Positions 1-6,721 of a DNA stretch of 12,482 bases are shown in pieces; the first letter of the stretch is position 1; each line of letters opens with the position of its first letter. The notes beneath the pieces were generated by a model. It had not been told where the DNA came from and did no database searches. It worked only from the letters and a program-made list of their open reading frames with translations. This DNA comes from Oscillospiraceae bacterium (GTDB lineage: Bacteria > Bacillota > Clostridia > Oscillospirales > Ruminococcaceae), in assembly GCA_900757485.1 (NCBI GenBank), contig CAAEOA010000256.1, positions 1 to 12,482 of the forward strand, written 5' to 3'. The position numbers and the translations under genes were made by a program.

Positions 1-470
1 GCCTTGAGGTCCATACCCTTGCTGACGATCGTAATTCACAGCATTGCCGAGATACATAAAGCAGGAATCGCAAAATTAACTGACCACCGATGCCAGCCGG
101 TAAACCCATCCCAGCCGCACAGCAGCAAAGAAAGCACCACAACCTGATACAGGATGTTTTTGGAGATGTTGCTCCGTTTGCGGACAGCGGTCCACAGCGG
201 AATCCACATGCAGACCAAACCGCCCACCACAAACAACGACCACCATCCGCTGTCCGGGAGCAGCATATTGATCATCACCGATATCACGCCGGCGGCAACC
301 GAGCCGAGAATCATCAAACGAAAATAAAGGCTGTATTGACGGTAAATCGTGGGGATGTTGGGGAAGGTTTCGGTTTCGGTGCCGTCCCCGCCCGTCAGCA
401 TCCCCTGGCAAAGCGGACAGCGCTGTTTGGGATTCGGTACGCTGACCTTGCACTTTTCGCAGTATTTCAT
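1..470 (-). pseudogene. DUF6320-like zinc-ribbon membrane protein, interrupted by in-frame TGA and cut by window edge
   Basis: The reading frame starts MKYCEKC and has four cysteines (C4, C7, C18, C21) forming a small zinc ribbon. About four hydrophobic segments follow, with a WDGFTGWHRWSVNF stretch between the last two. This layout matches my memory of the DUF6320 family, whose members are roughly 210-220 residues long; its function is unknown to me. The frame stops at TGA (36-38) in the middle of the fourth membrane helix. The same frame continues beyond it as ITIVSKGMDLK to the window edge, and this lines up with where the family protein would continue. I therefore read it as a nonsense-interrupted gene or a sequence error. 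TGA is not recoded here, because the hydrolase at 2103 also ends in TGA. The ATG at 470 is preferred: AAAAAGGA lies 12 nt upstream, whereas the ATGs at 482 and 479 are too close to it. The gene abuts the upstream acyltransferase gene, so co-transcription is likely. Confidence 0.6.
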
Positions 471-471
471 A

Positions 472-2031
472 TTAATCATCATTCCTTTTTGCCCGCCCCA
501 GCTTTTTCAAAGCCTTTTTCTCCTGCTTTTCATGCTGTAACGCTTGCTTTCGGTTGGTTTTCTCTAAGTGTTTTATCGTTTTGCTCTCGGCTTTCCGTTT
601 CCTTTTTTCTTCCGCCGCAATTTTCTTTTGCAGGTTTTTTCCGGCTTTTTCGGTCTGCTTCTGCTGTCGCTTTGTTTCTTTTTTCAAACGATGTTCGGCG
701 CGATCCGCCGCGACATCTCTGTTGGGATTGCCGAACTGGAGCGGATTCACCCGATTGATTGCAGGAGCGTCCACAGCTCCGAAGCTGTCATTGGAGGAAA
801 TCTCCGCCGATATTCCCAGCTCAGTAAAGGTTCGAAAGAAGTTTTTCTGCACCTCGGTGCTTTCAAAAACAGAGGAAAAACAAGCAGTCAGCAAGTCCCC
901 GCAGGAACACAAACAAAGCTGGGTGCGGTCGGTGCTGCAAATCACATCAAATAATCGGATGTATGGTTTCAGCTCGGGCGGAATGTCGGTCCGTCCGATG
1001 TTGGACAGCGAGGAGGTTGCCTCCCGCTGATTGATTCTGCCCGCTTGCCGCAGGACAATATCCTTCAGGGGCAGCGGAACGATTCGCACTGCCGCGTTTC
1101 GCTCGATCTTGATAAAGTCATTGATAATACCGCTTAATTTTTCCCGAGTCAGCTCCTCATGCATCGTCTTTGCGACCTGCTCGATGATGTCGTCAAGTTC
1201 TCCCGAGCGCTCCCCGAAATGATAGCTGACGTTGATGACGCCAAAAAAGTTGCGTGCCGTTTCGGAGTCGAAATAGTTCCGCAAATTCACGGGGATATCG
1301 AGTACAACCGGCTTGCGCTTGTCCCCCGTAGCCATCTGCCTGCCGATAGACCGAATCAGCACGGCGGCAACAAATACCGTCAGAGTCGTATGGTATTGAT
1401 GGGCTAACGCAAGGAGCGCCTTCACCGGAAGGACACCCTCAATAACATTGAGCCGTCCCTCCGGTTCCTTGCTGCCCTTTATCTGATAGGCAGAAACCCG
1501 TTTTGCTTTGTCGGCAGTTGTCTTGGGATCATAATATTTCTGAAAACTGTCCTCGCTTTTTTGGGAGGTGCTGGCGTCATAATCCAGTGACGGAAGATCC
1601 TTGTCCGGATATTTGAGCTTTAAGTACTGGGAAACCAACATTTTTAAAAACTGCATGGCTCCGGTTCCGTCGGTCAGCGCATGGAACACTTCAAAGTTGA
1701 TGCGCCGTCCGAAATAGGTCACCTCAAACAGCAAAGTACGATAATCAGGATTGTAAAGCGGACTGCAAACCGGTCGAGTTTCAGGTAAGACGACCGGTTC
1801 CAGACGGCTCTGCTCAAAATAATACCAAAACAGACCCTTTTTCATCACGCTCCGAAAAATCGGAAAATATGCAACGGTAATATCAAGCGCCTGCTGTAAA
1901 AACTCGGGAACAACCTCTTCATAAAGTTCGCAAGAGAACCGAAAGACCTTGGTATCACGCTTTCCGGTATTAGACGGAAATATTTTAGCGGCGTTGTCAA
2001 GCCGATTCCATTCCGGTGATTTTTTGCTCAT
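472..2031 (-). CDS. condensation/BAHD-like acyltransferase (alcohol acetyltransferase type) with long basic C-terminal tail
   Basis: This 519-residue protein carries the HxxxDG signature as HALTDG at residues 117-122. It is the catalytic motif of the chloramphenicol-acetyltransferase/condensation/BAHD superfamily, in which His activates the hydroxyl or amine acceptor. A second superfamily-like motif, SNIG, is at 343-346. The fold appears complete by about residue 410. The last ~80 residues (about 440-519) are unusual: mostly Lys, Arg, Glu, Gln and Ala, strongly basic, and predicted by eye to be a helix or coiled coil. The protein has no signal peptide or membrane segment, so it is cytoplasmic. 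AAAGGA lies just upstream of the ATG. It follows the alpha/beta hydrolase by 71 nt and runs directly into the DUF6320-like gene. Transfer of an acyl group to a small alcohol or lipid is plausible from the family; the substrate is not readable. A bacterial condensation domain free of an NRPS is the main alternative description. Confidence 0.75.
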   Translation of the reverse strand: MSKKSPEWNRLDNAAKIFPSNTGKRDTKVFRFSCELYEEVVPEFLQQALDITVAYFPIFRSVMKKGLFWYYFEQSRLEPVVLPETRPVCSPLYNPDYRTLLFEVTYFGRRINFEVFHALTDGTGAMQFLKMLVSQYLKLKYPDKDLPSLDYDASTSQKSEDSFQKYYDPKTTADKAKRVSAYQIKGSKEPEGRLNVIEGVLPVKALLALAHQYHTTLTVFVAAVLIRSIGRQMATGDKRKPVVLDIPVNLRNYFDSETARNFFGVINVSYHFGERSGELDDIIEQVAKTMHEELTREKLSGIINDFIKIERNAAVRIVPLPLKDIVLRQAGRINQREATSSLSNIGRTDIPPELKPYIRLFDVICSTDRTQLCLCSCGDLLTACFSSVFESTEVQKNFFRTFTELGISAEISSNDSFGAVDAPAINRVNPLQFGNPNRDVAADRAEHRLKKETKRQQKQTEKAGKNLQKKIAAEEKRKRKAESKTIKHLEKTNRKQALQHEKQEKKALKKLGRAKRNDD

Positions 2032-2102
2032 GTAAATAACGATTCCTTTCTATGAACGTCATCCTTGTTTTGCAATCAATAAACAGGACGGGAAATGAAC
2101 TG

Positions 2103-3026
2103 TCATTCGGGATCGGCGGGGCAGCTGCACCCGAGAAACCGATTGATCAGCAGATAACTTTTCCGTACGTGAGCATACCTTGGACTCAGCGAAATAAACC
2201 CGTGCAAAGCGTCCTTCATCCGAACGATTTCCACGCGGTTTCCCGCCTGCTCCAGCTTTCTGCCGTACGCCTCGCCCTCATCCCGCAGCGGATCAAACTC
2301 GGCTGTGATGATTAAAGTATCGGGCTGATTGGAAAAGTCCTCCGCCAGAAGCGGCGCAAAATAGGGATTCTGCAAATCAGCATCACAGCTTTTATAAAGC
2401 TCCATAAAGTCCGACACACGCTTGCTGGTCAACAAATATCCGGCGCCGTTTTCTTTTACCGATCGAAAGGGAGAACGGTCGGTATGGTCATTGTTTACAG
2501 CGGGATAAAGCAGTATCTGCGCCTGTGCCATCGGCTCTCCCCGATCTCTTGCCATCAATGATACCGCCGCCGCAAGATTCCCGCCGGCGCTGTCTCCGAT
2601 GAGGGTAATGTTGTCCGGCTGTCCTCCCAAAGCAGGCGCATTTGCGATAACCTCCTGCACTACCCGGTAGCAGTCCTCCAGTCCTGCCGGAAATTTATGC
2701 TCGGGCGCCAACCGATAATCCACCGATACCACCGTGCGCTTGGTGTGTTTCGCAAGGTTGGCACAAATCTTGTCATAGCTGTCGATGTTGCCGGTCACCC
2801 AACCGCCGCCGTGGAAAAAAATCAGCAGCGGAAATTCGCCCACGATTTCAGGATAAAAGATCCGTACAGGGATATTATGGTCACCGGCGGAAATTTTATG
2901 ATCCCAGATATGATAAAACGGACGCATATAGTGCTTATGCGTCAGGTTGATGACCGCTCGCTGCAGCCGATAGCTTTCTTTCGTTTTCAAATCCGGATAG
3001 GAGAGCGCCTTCAGCGCCGCTCTCAT
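2103..3026 (-). CDS. alpha/beta hydrolase, hormone-sensitive-lipase (family IV) esterase type
   Basis: The 307-residue protein has the complete HSL-family layout. The oxyanion-hole motif HGGGW is at 72-76, the nucleophile elbow GDSAGG at 144-149 (Ser146), and DYRLAPEHKFPA is at about 103-114. The remaining triad residues are Asp245 (in AEFDPLRDEG) and His275 (in DALHGF). It should hydrolyse short-chain esters in the cytoplasm, as no signal peptide is visible. The start is uncertain. The best Shine-Dalgarno (AGGGAG, 3055-3060) is 28 nt from the ATG at 3026, far too distant. The frame is open for eight codons further upstream but has only non-standard starts there (GTT 3047, ATC 3044, ATT 3038). 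It is the first gene of the hydrolase-acyltransferase-DUF6320 operon and is preceded by a large inverted repeat. An esterase beside an acyltransferase suggests making and breaking the same class of ester; this is inference. Confidence 0.88.
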   Translation of the reverse strand: MRAALKALSYPDLKTKESYRLQRAVINLTHKHYMRPFYHIWDHKISAGDHNIPVRIFYPEIVGEFPLLIFFHGGGWVTGNIDSYDKICANLAKHTKRTVVSVDYRLAPEHKFPAGLEDCYRVVQEVIANAPALGGQPDNITLIGDSAGGNLAAAVSLMARDRGEPMAQAQILLYPAVNNDHTDRSPFRSVKENGAGYLLTSKRVSDFMELYKSCDADLQNPYFAPLLAEDFSNQPDTLIITAEFDPLRDEGEAYGRKLEQAGNRVEIVRMKDALHGFISLSPRYAHVRKSYLLINRFLGCSCPADPE

Positions 3027-3068
3027 GAATTTATTAATTGCGATAACCCATCATCTCCCTGCATCCTT

Positions 3069-3099
3069 GTCAACAACAATTCACCGAATTGTTGTTGAC
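3069..3099. promoter_or_regulatory. perfect 14-bp inverted repeat, probable repressor operator
   Basis: The arms GTCAACAACAATTC (3069-3082) and its exact complement (3086-3099) are separated by only ACC. The element sits 43 nt upstream of the hydrolase ATG and just downstream of a TATAAT on the minus strand, which is where a TetR- or MarR-type repressor would block transcription. The 3-nt loop and the absence of a following T-run argue against a terminator. The regulator is not encoded in this window. Confidence 0.6.
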
Positions 3100-3110
3100 T
3101 GCCGGCGTTT

Positions 3111-3139
3111 ATTATAATTTCAGTAGGGGGTGGCTATTA
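3111..3139 (-). promoter_or_regulatory. possible promoter for the hydrolase operon
   Basis: On the minus strand a perfect -10 TATAAT is read at 3116-3111. A weak -35 (TAATAG, 3139-3134) stands 17 nt upstream. The predicted start at about 3104 puts the inverted repeat at roughly +5 to +35. The poor -35 makes this tentative. The alternative TTGACA (3073-3068) has no acceptable -10. Confidence 0.4.
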
Positions 3140-3146
3140 GCCGCCC
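3128..3146. other. short GC-rich hairpin between two minus-strand transcription units
   Basis: GGGTGGCT (3128-3135) pairs with AGCCGCCC (3139-3146) with one G-T wobble and a 3-nt loop. It lies downstream of the small membrane protein gene and could end its transcript. On the minus strand no T-run follows; the T-rich side is on the plus strand. A terminator role is therefore weak, and the hairpin overlaps the proposed -35. Confidence 0.35.
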
Positions 3147-3177
3147 GCTTTTATTCTCGCGAATATACTTTAATTTA

Positions 3178-3642
3178 TTAGGCAAACTCTTGCTTTTTAC
3201 TTCCGCTCATTTTCACACGAATCAATCTTCTCCCGAGCATATAAGAGATAACAATCAGTCCATAAACCAGAACAAAAAAGAGAATTGATCCAAGGTGATA
3301 TGGCAATAACTCGCACTTAGAAAGAATTCCATAAAGTGGATGTGCTAAATAAAAATATGGAAAAAGTGCCAAAGCACGGATAATCTCGATGTTAGTGCAA
3401 CAGATGCCTACAAAAGACAGAAACAAAATTCCCCAATAAACTAAAATCAATACAAAAAAGACCTTGTTTTTTCCGGAGAGAAACGCAGCCAGTAATAATA
3501 CAAAAACATAGGTAATCGAAAAGAACAGATAGATTGGGTTTGAAATTCCGTAAAAAGGAACTCTTCTTAAAAATACAATATTTAAAAGGATAATTGCTGC
3601 TACTATCAGTATTTGAAATAGTCTGTACACCTTTGGACTCAT
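3178..3642 (-). CDS. small hypothetical membrane protein
   Basis: I do not recognise the family. The 154-residue product has four clear hydrophobic segments at about residues 8-25, 37-55, 62-83 and 117-137. They are followed by a short basic tail ending KMSGSKKQEFA, so the C-terminus is probably cytoplasmic. The start is well supported: GGAAAGGAG ends 5 nt before the ATG at 3642. The gene is much more AT-rich than its neighbours; a hand count gives 19 G+C in 3241-3300 against 31 in 4141-4200. It stands alone, 150 nt from the hydrolase start and 160 nt from the methyltransferase end. Two 15-bp elements that agree at 13 positions (TTATTCTCGCGAATA at 3151 and TTATTCGCGTGAATA at 3721) lie just outside it. 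These facts suggest a recently acquired or inserted gene; the function is unknown. Confidence 0.65.
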   Translation of the reverse strand: MSPKVYRLFQILIVAAIILLNIVFLRRVPFYGISNPIYLFFSITYVFVLLLAAFLSGKNKVFFVLILVYWGILFLSFVGICCTNIEIIRALALFPYFYLAHPLYGILSKCELLPYHLGSILFFVLVYGLIVISYMLGRRLIRVKMSGSKKQEFA

Positions 3643-3777
3643 AAGGACTCCTTTCCCTGCTCATACTCAGTTTCCGAAAACTTTTGCCTATGGATTTATA
3701 TCGCGAAAAAAGCAGCTTATTTATTCGCGTGAATAGAAATTTTTTCATTGCGCTGAACGAAATACGCGATATAGGGT

Positions 3778-3796
3778 GCAGGGAATTATTCCCTGC
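3778..3796. repeat. 9-bp inverted repeat after the rlmA-like gene
   Basis: GCAGGGAAT and its complement ATTCCCTGC flank a single T. It begins 6 nt after the methyltransferase stop and sits about 135 nt upstream of the small membrane gene. Without a T-run on the minus strand it is not a standard terminator. It could be a protein-binding palindrome or a transcript-end stabilising hairpin. Confidence 0.45.
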
Positions 3797-3802
3797 CGAG
3801 CA

Positions 3803-4636
3803 TTATGCTTGGTGCCGGCGATAAAGCAACAAATCAAATCCGATTTCGGTCTCCAACCGTGTCGCTTGCCGCAATCTTTCACTGCCTGCCTGCGAAGTTT
3901 TCCAGTAATACGGCGTCATGGAAAATAAATTGGCAATTTGTTCCGGCTCGGTAAGCGTTATCGTACCCCGCAACGGAATCCGCTCCAGGAAATCAAAGCC
4001 TTCATATTCGGTTTCGGTCTTCTCATTTTCATATGGGACTTCGTATAGAATTTCCTTTAATCCCAACAAATGCCGCTCGCTCGGCACCGCAATCAACAGT
4101 ACACCGCCTGCCCGCAGCACCCTTGCAAATTCAGCAGGAACAATCGGCGCAAACACGTTCAACACCAAATCACAGCAGTTGTCCGCCACCGGAATGTCAA
4201 AAATGCTTGCCACCGCAAAGGAGATTTCTTTGTCCCGCTTGGCAGCCGCCCTCACTGCTGCCTTGGATATGTCAAAGCCGGCAATCCGGGCATCACTGCG
4301 CTGTTCCGATAGCGCCTGCTTCAATCTTGCCGTGTAATATCCTTCTCCGCATCCGGCATCCAGTATCACCGGCGATTTTATTCCGGCAATCGCTTTTGCT
4401 GCCGCATCGTTGATCCCGTCGCTGAACAATTGATAATATCCGGCATTCAAAAAAGCACGGCGCGCCGCAACCATTTCCTTACTGTCTCCCGGCAGCTTTG
4501 CATGCATCTTGTTGGAGGGAAGCAGATGGTAATATCCCTCGGCAGCGCGGTCAAAGCTGTGATGGTTGACACATGCGACATGATTGTCGTAGTCCACCAG
4601 CGGAGACCGGCAAACCGGACAGCGAAACAATACCAT
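3803..4636 (-). CDS. rlmA: RlmA-like 23S rRNA (guanine-N1)-methyltransferase
   Basis: The 277-residue protein matches the RlmA/RrmA layout from end to end. The N-terminal zinc site uses C6, C9, C22 and H26. EGYYHLLP follows, then a PGDSKEMVAARRAFL segment at 49-63 and the SAM-binding motif DAGCGEGYYT at 93-102. An acidic residue follows in GFDISK (120-125), and LFSMTPYYWKT lies near 237-247. The known reaction is N1-methylation of a guanine in hairpin 35 of 23S rRNA (G745 in the E. coli type, G748 in the TlrB type) using SAM. Sequence alone does not tell me which of the two applies. AAGGAG lies 12 nt upstream of the ATG. It is the last gene of the acyltransferase-ywlG-rlmA operon, 40 nt after ywlG. 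In some bacteria these enzymes alter macrolide susceptibility, but that cannot be inferred here. Confidence 0.85.
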   Translation of the reverse strand: MVLFRCPVCRSPLVDYDNHVACVNHHSFDRAAEGYYHLLPSNKMHAKLPGDSKEMVAARRAFLNAGYYQLFSDGINDAAAKAIAGIKSPVILDAGCGEGYYTARLKQALSEQRSDARIAGFDISKAAVRAAAKRDKEISFAVASIFDIPVADNCCDLVLNVFAPIVPAEFARVLRAGGVLLIAVPSERHLLGLKEILYEVPYENEKTETEYEGFDFLERIPLRGTITLTEPEQIANLFSMTPYYWKTSQAGSERLRQATRLETEIGFDLLLYRRHQA

Positions 4637-4676
4637 TGCAAAACAACGCTCCTTTACGTATTAATCAAAACACCGC

Positions 4677-5228
4677 TTAAAGCAATTCTTCGTTGTAAAC
4701 GGCACGACATCCGCCGATAAATTTGGGACGAGTCCGCGCACAAAGAATCCGAGCCTCTCCGATTTTGTCGATAGATAACCGCACCGGAACGGCCACCTTT
4801 TTGAGATGCATTCCGATGAGAGTCCCGCCGATATCCAATCCGCAGACCGCCTGTACTTCTTCCACCGCCACCGGAGCGGTAAATGTACGGTACGCAGTAG
4901 TAGCAAAGGAGCCGCCCGCTTTGGGCTGAGGCATAACGTTTACCGGCTCCAGATGATATTTTTCGGCAGCCGTGCGCTCGATAATCAGGGCACGGTTCAG
5001 ATGTTCGCAGCACTGTGCCGCTAAATATAAGTCATGTTCCTGCAAAACAGGATAAATTCCGGCAAAAATGGCGGCGGCAACCGCCTCACTGGAATCAGTT
5101 CCGATTTTATGGCCGCCGGCTTCGCTGCTGGAACAGCCGACTACCACGATATCAAAAGGATTGGGTTTTGCAACCGTAATCAGTTCGGTCATCGCCGCTC
5201 TTGCCTGTTGTGTTAAATGATTCAACAT
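4677..5228 (-). CDS. ywlG: YwlG/UPF0340 (TIGR01440, DUF436) family protein
   Basis: The 183-residue product has the full length of this family. It shows the family's hallmark stretches: VVVGCSSSEAGGHKIG near residues 28-43, LAAQCCEHLNRALIIER near 68-84, and a GGSFATTAYRTF segment near 105-116. CGLDIGGTLIGMHLK follows, and the end is RPKFIGGCRAVYN. It is soluble and cytoplasmic. The family is widespread in Firmicutes and has no established reaction that I know of, so none is assigned. Its ATG lies inside ATGTTGA, so the last codons of the upstream acyltransferase gene overlap it by 7 nt, which suggests translational coupling. AAAGGAAG about 10 nt upstream also serves as its own ribosome binding site. 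Confidence 0.9.
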   Translation of the reverse strand: MLNHLTQQARAAMTELITVAKPNPFDIVVVGCSSSEAGGHKIGTDSSEAVAAAIFAGIYPVLQEHDLYLAAQCCEHLNRALIIERTAAEKYHLEPVNVMPQPKAGGSFATTAYRTFTAPVAVEEVQAVCGLDIGGTLIGMHLKKVAVPVRLSIDKIGEARILCARTRPKFIGGCRAVYNEELL

Positions 5229-6268
5229 GTTCTTTCTTCCTTTCTATGCAAAAACAGGGAGTGTCCCTGTAAAATAGTTTTTTTAAAAAATTGCAGAATG
5301 CCCAAGCTCAGCAACGTCCCCGACAATGCAATCCCGATCCGAGCCGAAGAAATCAGCAAACTTTTTAAATGCGCATTGCACTCCAAACGATTCGCAACAA
5401 TCCTCCAATTAATCGCCACGGCGTCTATTTTATGAACGCAGAGTATCAGCAGCGAATGCCGTCCCAGAAAGCAGAGCGCCCGCCTGCTGACAGACAGCTT
5501 TTCGAACAGTACAGCGCATTTCACTGTCAACAAAGTCCCTGCCGCCGCGCCTGCAATGCAAAACGGGAAATCAGGATATCTCCGTCCTGCCATCTCTATT
5601 CCACCCGCACATACAGAGCCAATCCAAATAATTGCCGTCGGTATAAGATACTGCCATTTTACCGTGGCTGGATCCATTGTACGCGCACAATAACCGAGAT
5701 AGAGAAATCCGCAGGAAAACATTGCGATATCAGCGCTCCACGGCAAAAACACAAACTGCCCGATTACCGCTCCCGCGCAAGTGGTAAAACAGCTTATCAG
5801 CATTGCCACCGCCCTGTTCTCCCCGGCAATTTTCAAAATCATCAAAAATATCAGTCTTGTCAGAAACAGGCAGGGAAGAAACCAGATGCTTCCTATTGCC
5901 GGAATGTCTGAAAAAGGTCTCACCGTCACCCCGGAGCCATACAAACCGGCTTTTATATAATAAAAAAAGTTGTCAAACGGATTGGCGGCATGAAACCAAA
6001 AGCTCTGCTTGACAAAATGCAGCAAAGCCGCCATGAATACAGTTACTGCATAAGGAAGCAACAACCGTTTTGCTGATTTTTTAAAAAACATCATGCTATC
6101 AGCCGGTATCCGGAAGGTATATCCACTCAATATAAAAAACAACGGCATATGAAACGAAAAGATCAAAGTGCGCACTCCCGGCGCAAGCTGAGGCGTATGT
6201 CCGATTACCATTAGTATAACGGCAATTGCCTTTGAAACATCCAACCAATCAATCCGCTTTTTTGTCAT
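5222..6268 (-). CDS. membrane acyltransferase, acyltransferase-3 family (OafA/fucose 4-O-acetylase-like)
   Basis: This 348-residue integral membrane protein has about ten hydrophobic segments and the N-terminal signature of the acyltransferase-3 family. DWLDVSKAIAVILMVIGHT (7-25) has the conserved His24 at the end of the first helix. SFHMPLFFILSGY (38-50) has His40, and KKSAKRLLLPY follows. Members transfer acetyl or other acyl groups to sugars of cell-surface polysaccharides; the closest general likeness is COG3594. The acceptor is unknown here, and no glycan-synthesis genes are in the window. GAAGGA lies about 9 nt before the ATG. It is the first gene of an operon with ywlG and rlmA, and neither partner points to a shared pathway. 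A terminator-like hairpin sits within its last codons. Confidence 0.85.
   Translation of the reverse strand: MTKKRIDWLDVSKAIAVILMVIGHTPQLAPGVRTLIFSFHMPLFFILSGYTFRIPADSMMFFKKSAKRLLLPYAVTVFMAALLHFVKQSFWFHAANPFDNFFYYIKAGLYGSGVTVRPFSDIPAIGSIWFLPCLFLTRLIFLMILKIAGENRAVAMLISCFTTCAGAVIGQFVFLPWSADIAMFSCGFLYLGYCARTMDPATVKWQYLIPTAIIWIGSVCAGGIEMAGRRYPDFPFCIAGAAAGTLLTVKCAVLFEKLSVSRRALCFLGRHSLLILCVHKIDAVAINWRIVANRLECNAHLKSLLISSARIGIALSGTLLSLGILQFFKKTILQGHSLFLHRKEERTC
5250..5270 (-). terminator. terminator-like hairpin inside the 3' end of the acyltransferase gene
   Basis: On the minus strand ACAGGGA and TCCCTGT form a perfect 7-bp stem with a CAC loop, followed at once by TTTTG. It lies within codons for LQGHSLFL, 7-14 codons before the end of the protein and upstream of ywlG. 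It could lower read-through into ywlG and rlmA. The stem is short and the T-run is only four bases, so it may be partly effective or chance. Confidence 0.35.
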
Positions 6269-6310
6269 GCTGTGATGTCCTTCTTCCTGTTGCTCTTTAT
6301 AAGATAAAAG

Positions 6311-6363
6311 CGTCCTCTTTGACCGCCGGTTTCAAGTTGTCCGTCTTGCAAGCAGCCGGTGGC
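6311..6363 (+). repeat. 53-bp intergenic repeat, copy 1
   Basis: This copy starts CGTCCTC, passes through GACCGCC and TTTCAAGTTGTCCGTC, then CTTGCAAG (an 8-bp palindrome), and ends GCCGGTGGC. It differs from copy 3 (6669-6721) at three positions out of 53. It lies 42 nt upstream of the acyltransferase start. Confidence 0.85.
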
Positions 6364-6371
6364 AATTGAGC

Positions 6372-6390
6372 GTGTCGACAAAGTCGACAC
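6372..6390. repeat. 8-bp perfect inverted repeat GTGTCGAC-AAA-GTCGACAC
   Basis: The two arms are exact complements around AAA. The element begins 8 nt beyond repeat copy 1. It could be a protein-binding palindrome or part of the repeat cassette; nothing around it favours a terminator. Confidence 0.55.
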
Positions 6391-6581
6391 TGCTCTCGAA
6401 GGACAAACGCAATCACTGCGGTAAAACCTTGTTCTGCGTTTTTCCCCCGACTCCCCCTTTTCGACGAAAACCAGCTCCGCAAACGGCTTCGCCGTGCTTA
6501 CCGCTGTTTTTCTTTTCAAGGTGTTACTGCGGCGGCACTTGTCCGCCTACGTAACAGATTTCAAATCTTATCCTTTTTTAA

Positions 6582-6608
6582 TTGTCCGTCTTGCAAGCAG
6601 CCGGTGGC
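6582..6608 (+). repeat. intergenic repeat, 27-bp core, copy 2
   Basis: This copy carries only the right half of the unit, from TTGTCCGTC to GCCGGTGGC. It is identical to copy 1 over those 27 bases. The sequence to its left is unrelated and AT-rich, so it is a partial copy. Confidence 0.85.
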
Positions 6609-6646
6609 TCTTGAAAGCTATCGCTTGCTGTGGCAAGTTGAAACGG

Positions 6647-6685
6647 TGCCGCCCCTGCGGCAGGCGGTCGTCCTCATTGACCGCC
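6647..6685. other. two adjacent strong hairpins
   Basis: TGCCGC (6647-6652) pairs with GCGGCA (6657-6662) around CCCT. Immediately after, GGCGGTC (6663-6669) pairs with GACCGCC (6679-6685) around a 9-nt loop. The second arm of the latter is the left part of repeat copy 3. No T-run follows either stem. Confidence 0.55.
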
Positions 6686-6721
6686 AGTTTCAAGTTGTCC
6701 GTCTTGCAAGCTGCCGGTGGC
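6669..6721 (+). repeat. 53-bp intergenic repeat, copy 3
   Basis: This is a direct repeat of copy 1, 358 bp to the right, with 50 of 53 positions identical. It ends the repeat cassette; the sequence beyond is AT-rich and unrelated. Confidence 0.85.

Noticed and set aside
3392..3748. 118-codon minus-strand frame starting MKKFLFTRINK
   Set aside because: It overlaps the small membrane protein gene in another frame. That gene has the strong ribosome binding site and clean membrane helices; this frame has neither.
6265..6519. Minus-strand frame of 84 codons, and similar frames at 6297-6482 and 6674-6928
   Set aside because: They are translations of the intergenic repeat (CLQDGQLETGGQ) joined to unrelated sequence, without ribosome binding sites or a consistent product.
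6311..6721. CRISPR array
   Set aside because: Only three copies exist, one partial, with spacings of about 218 and 60-86 bp; no regular repeat-spacer pattern or cas gene is seen.
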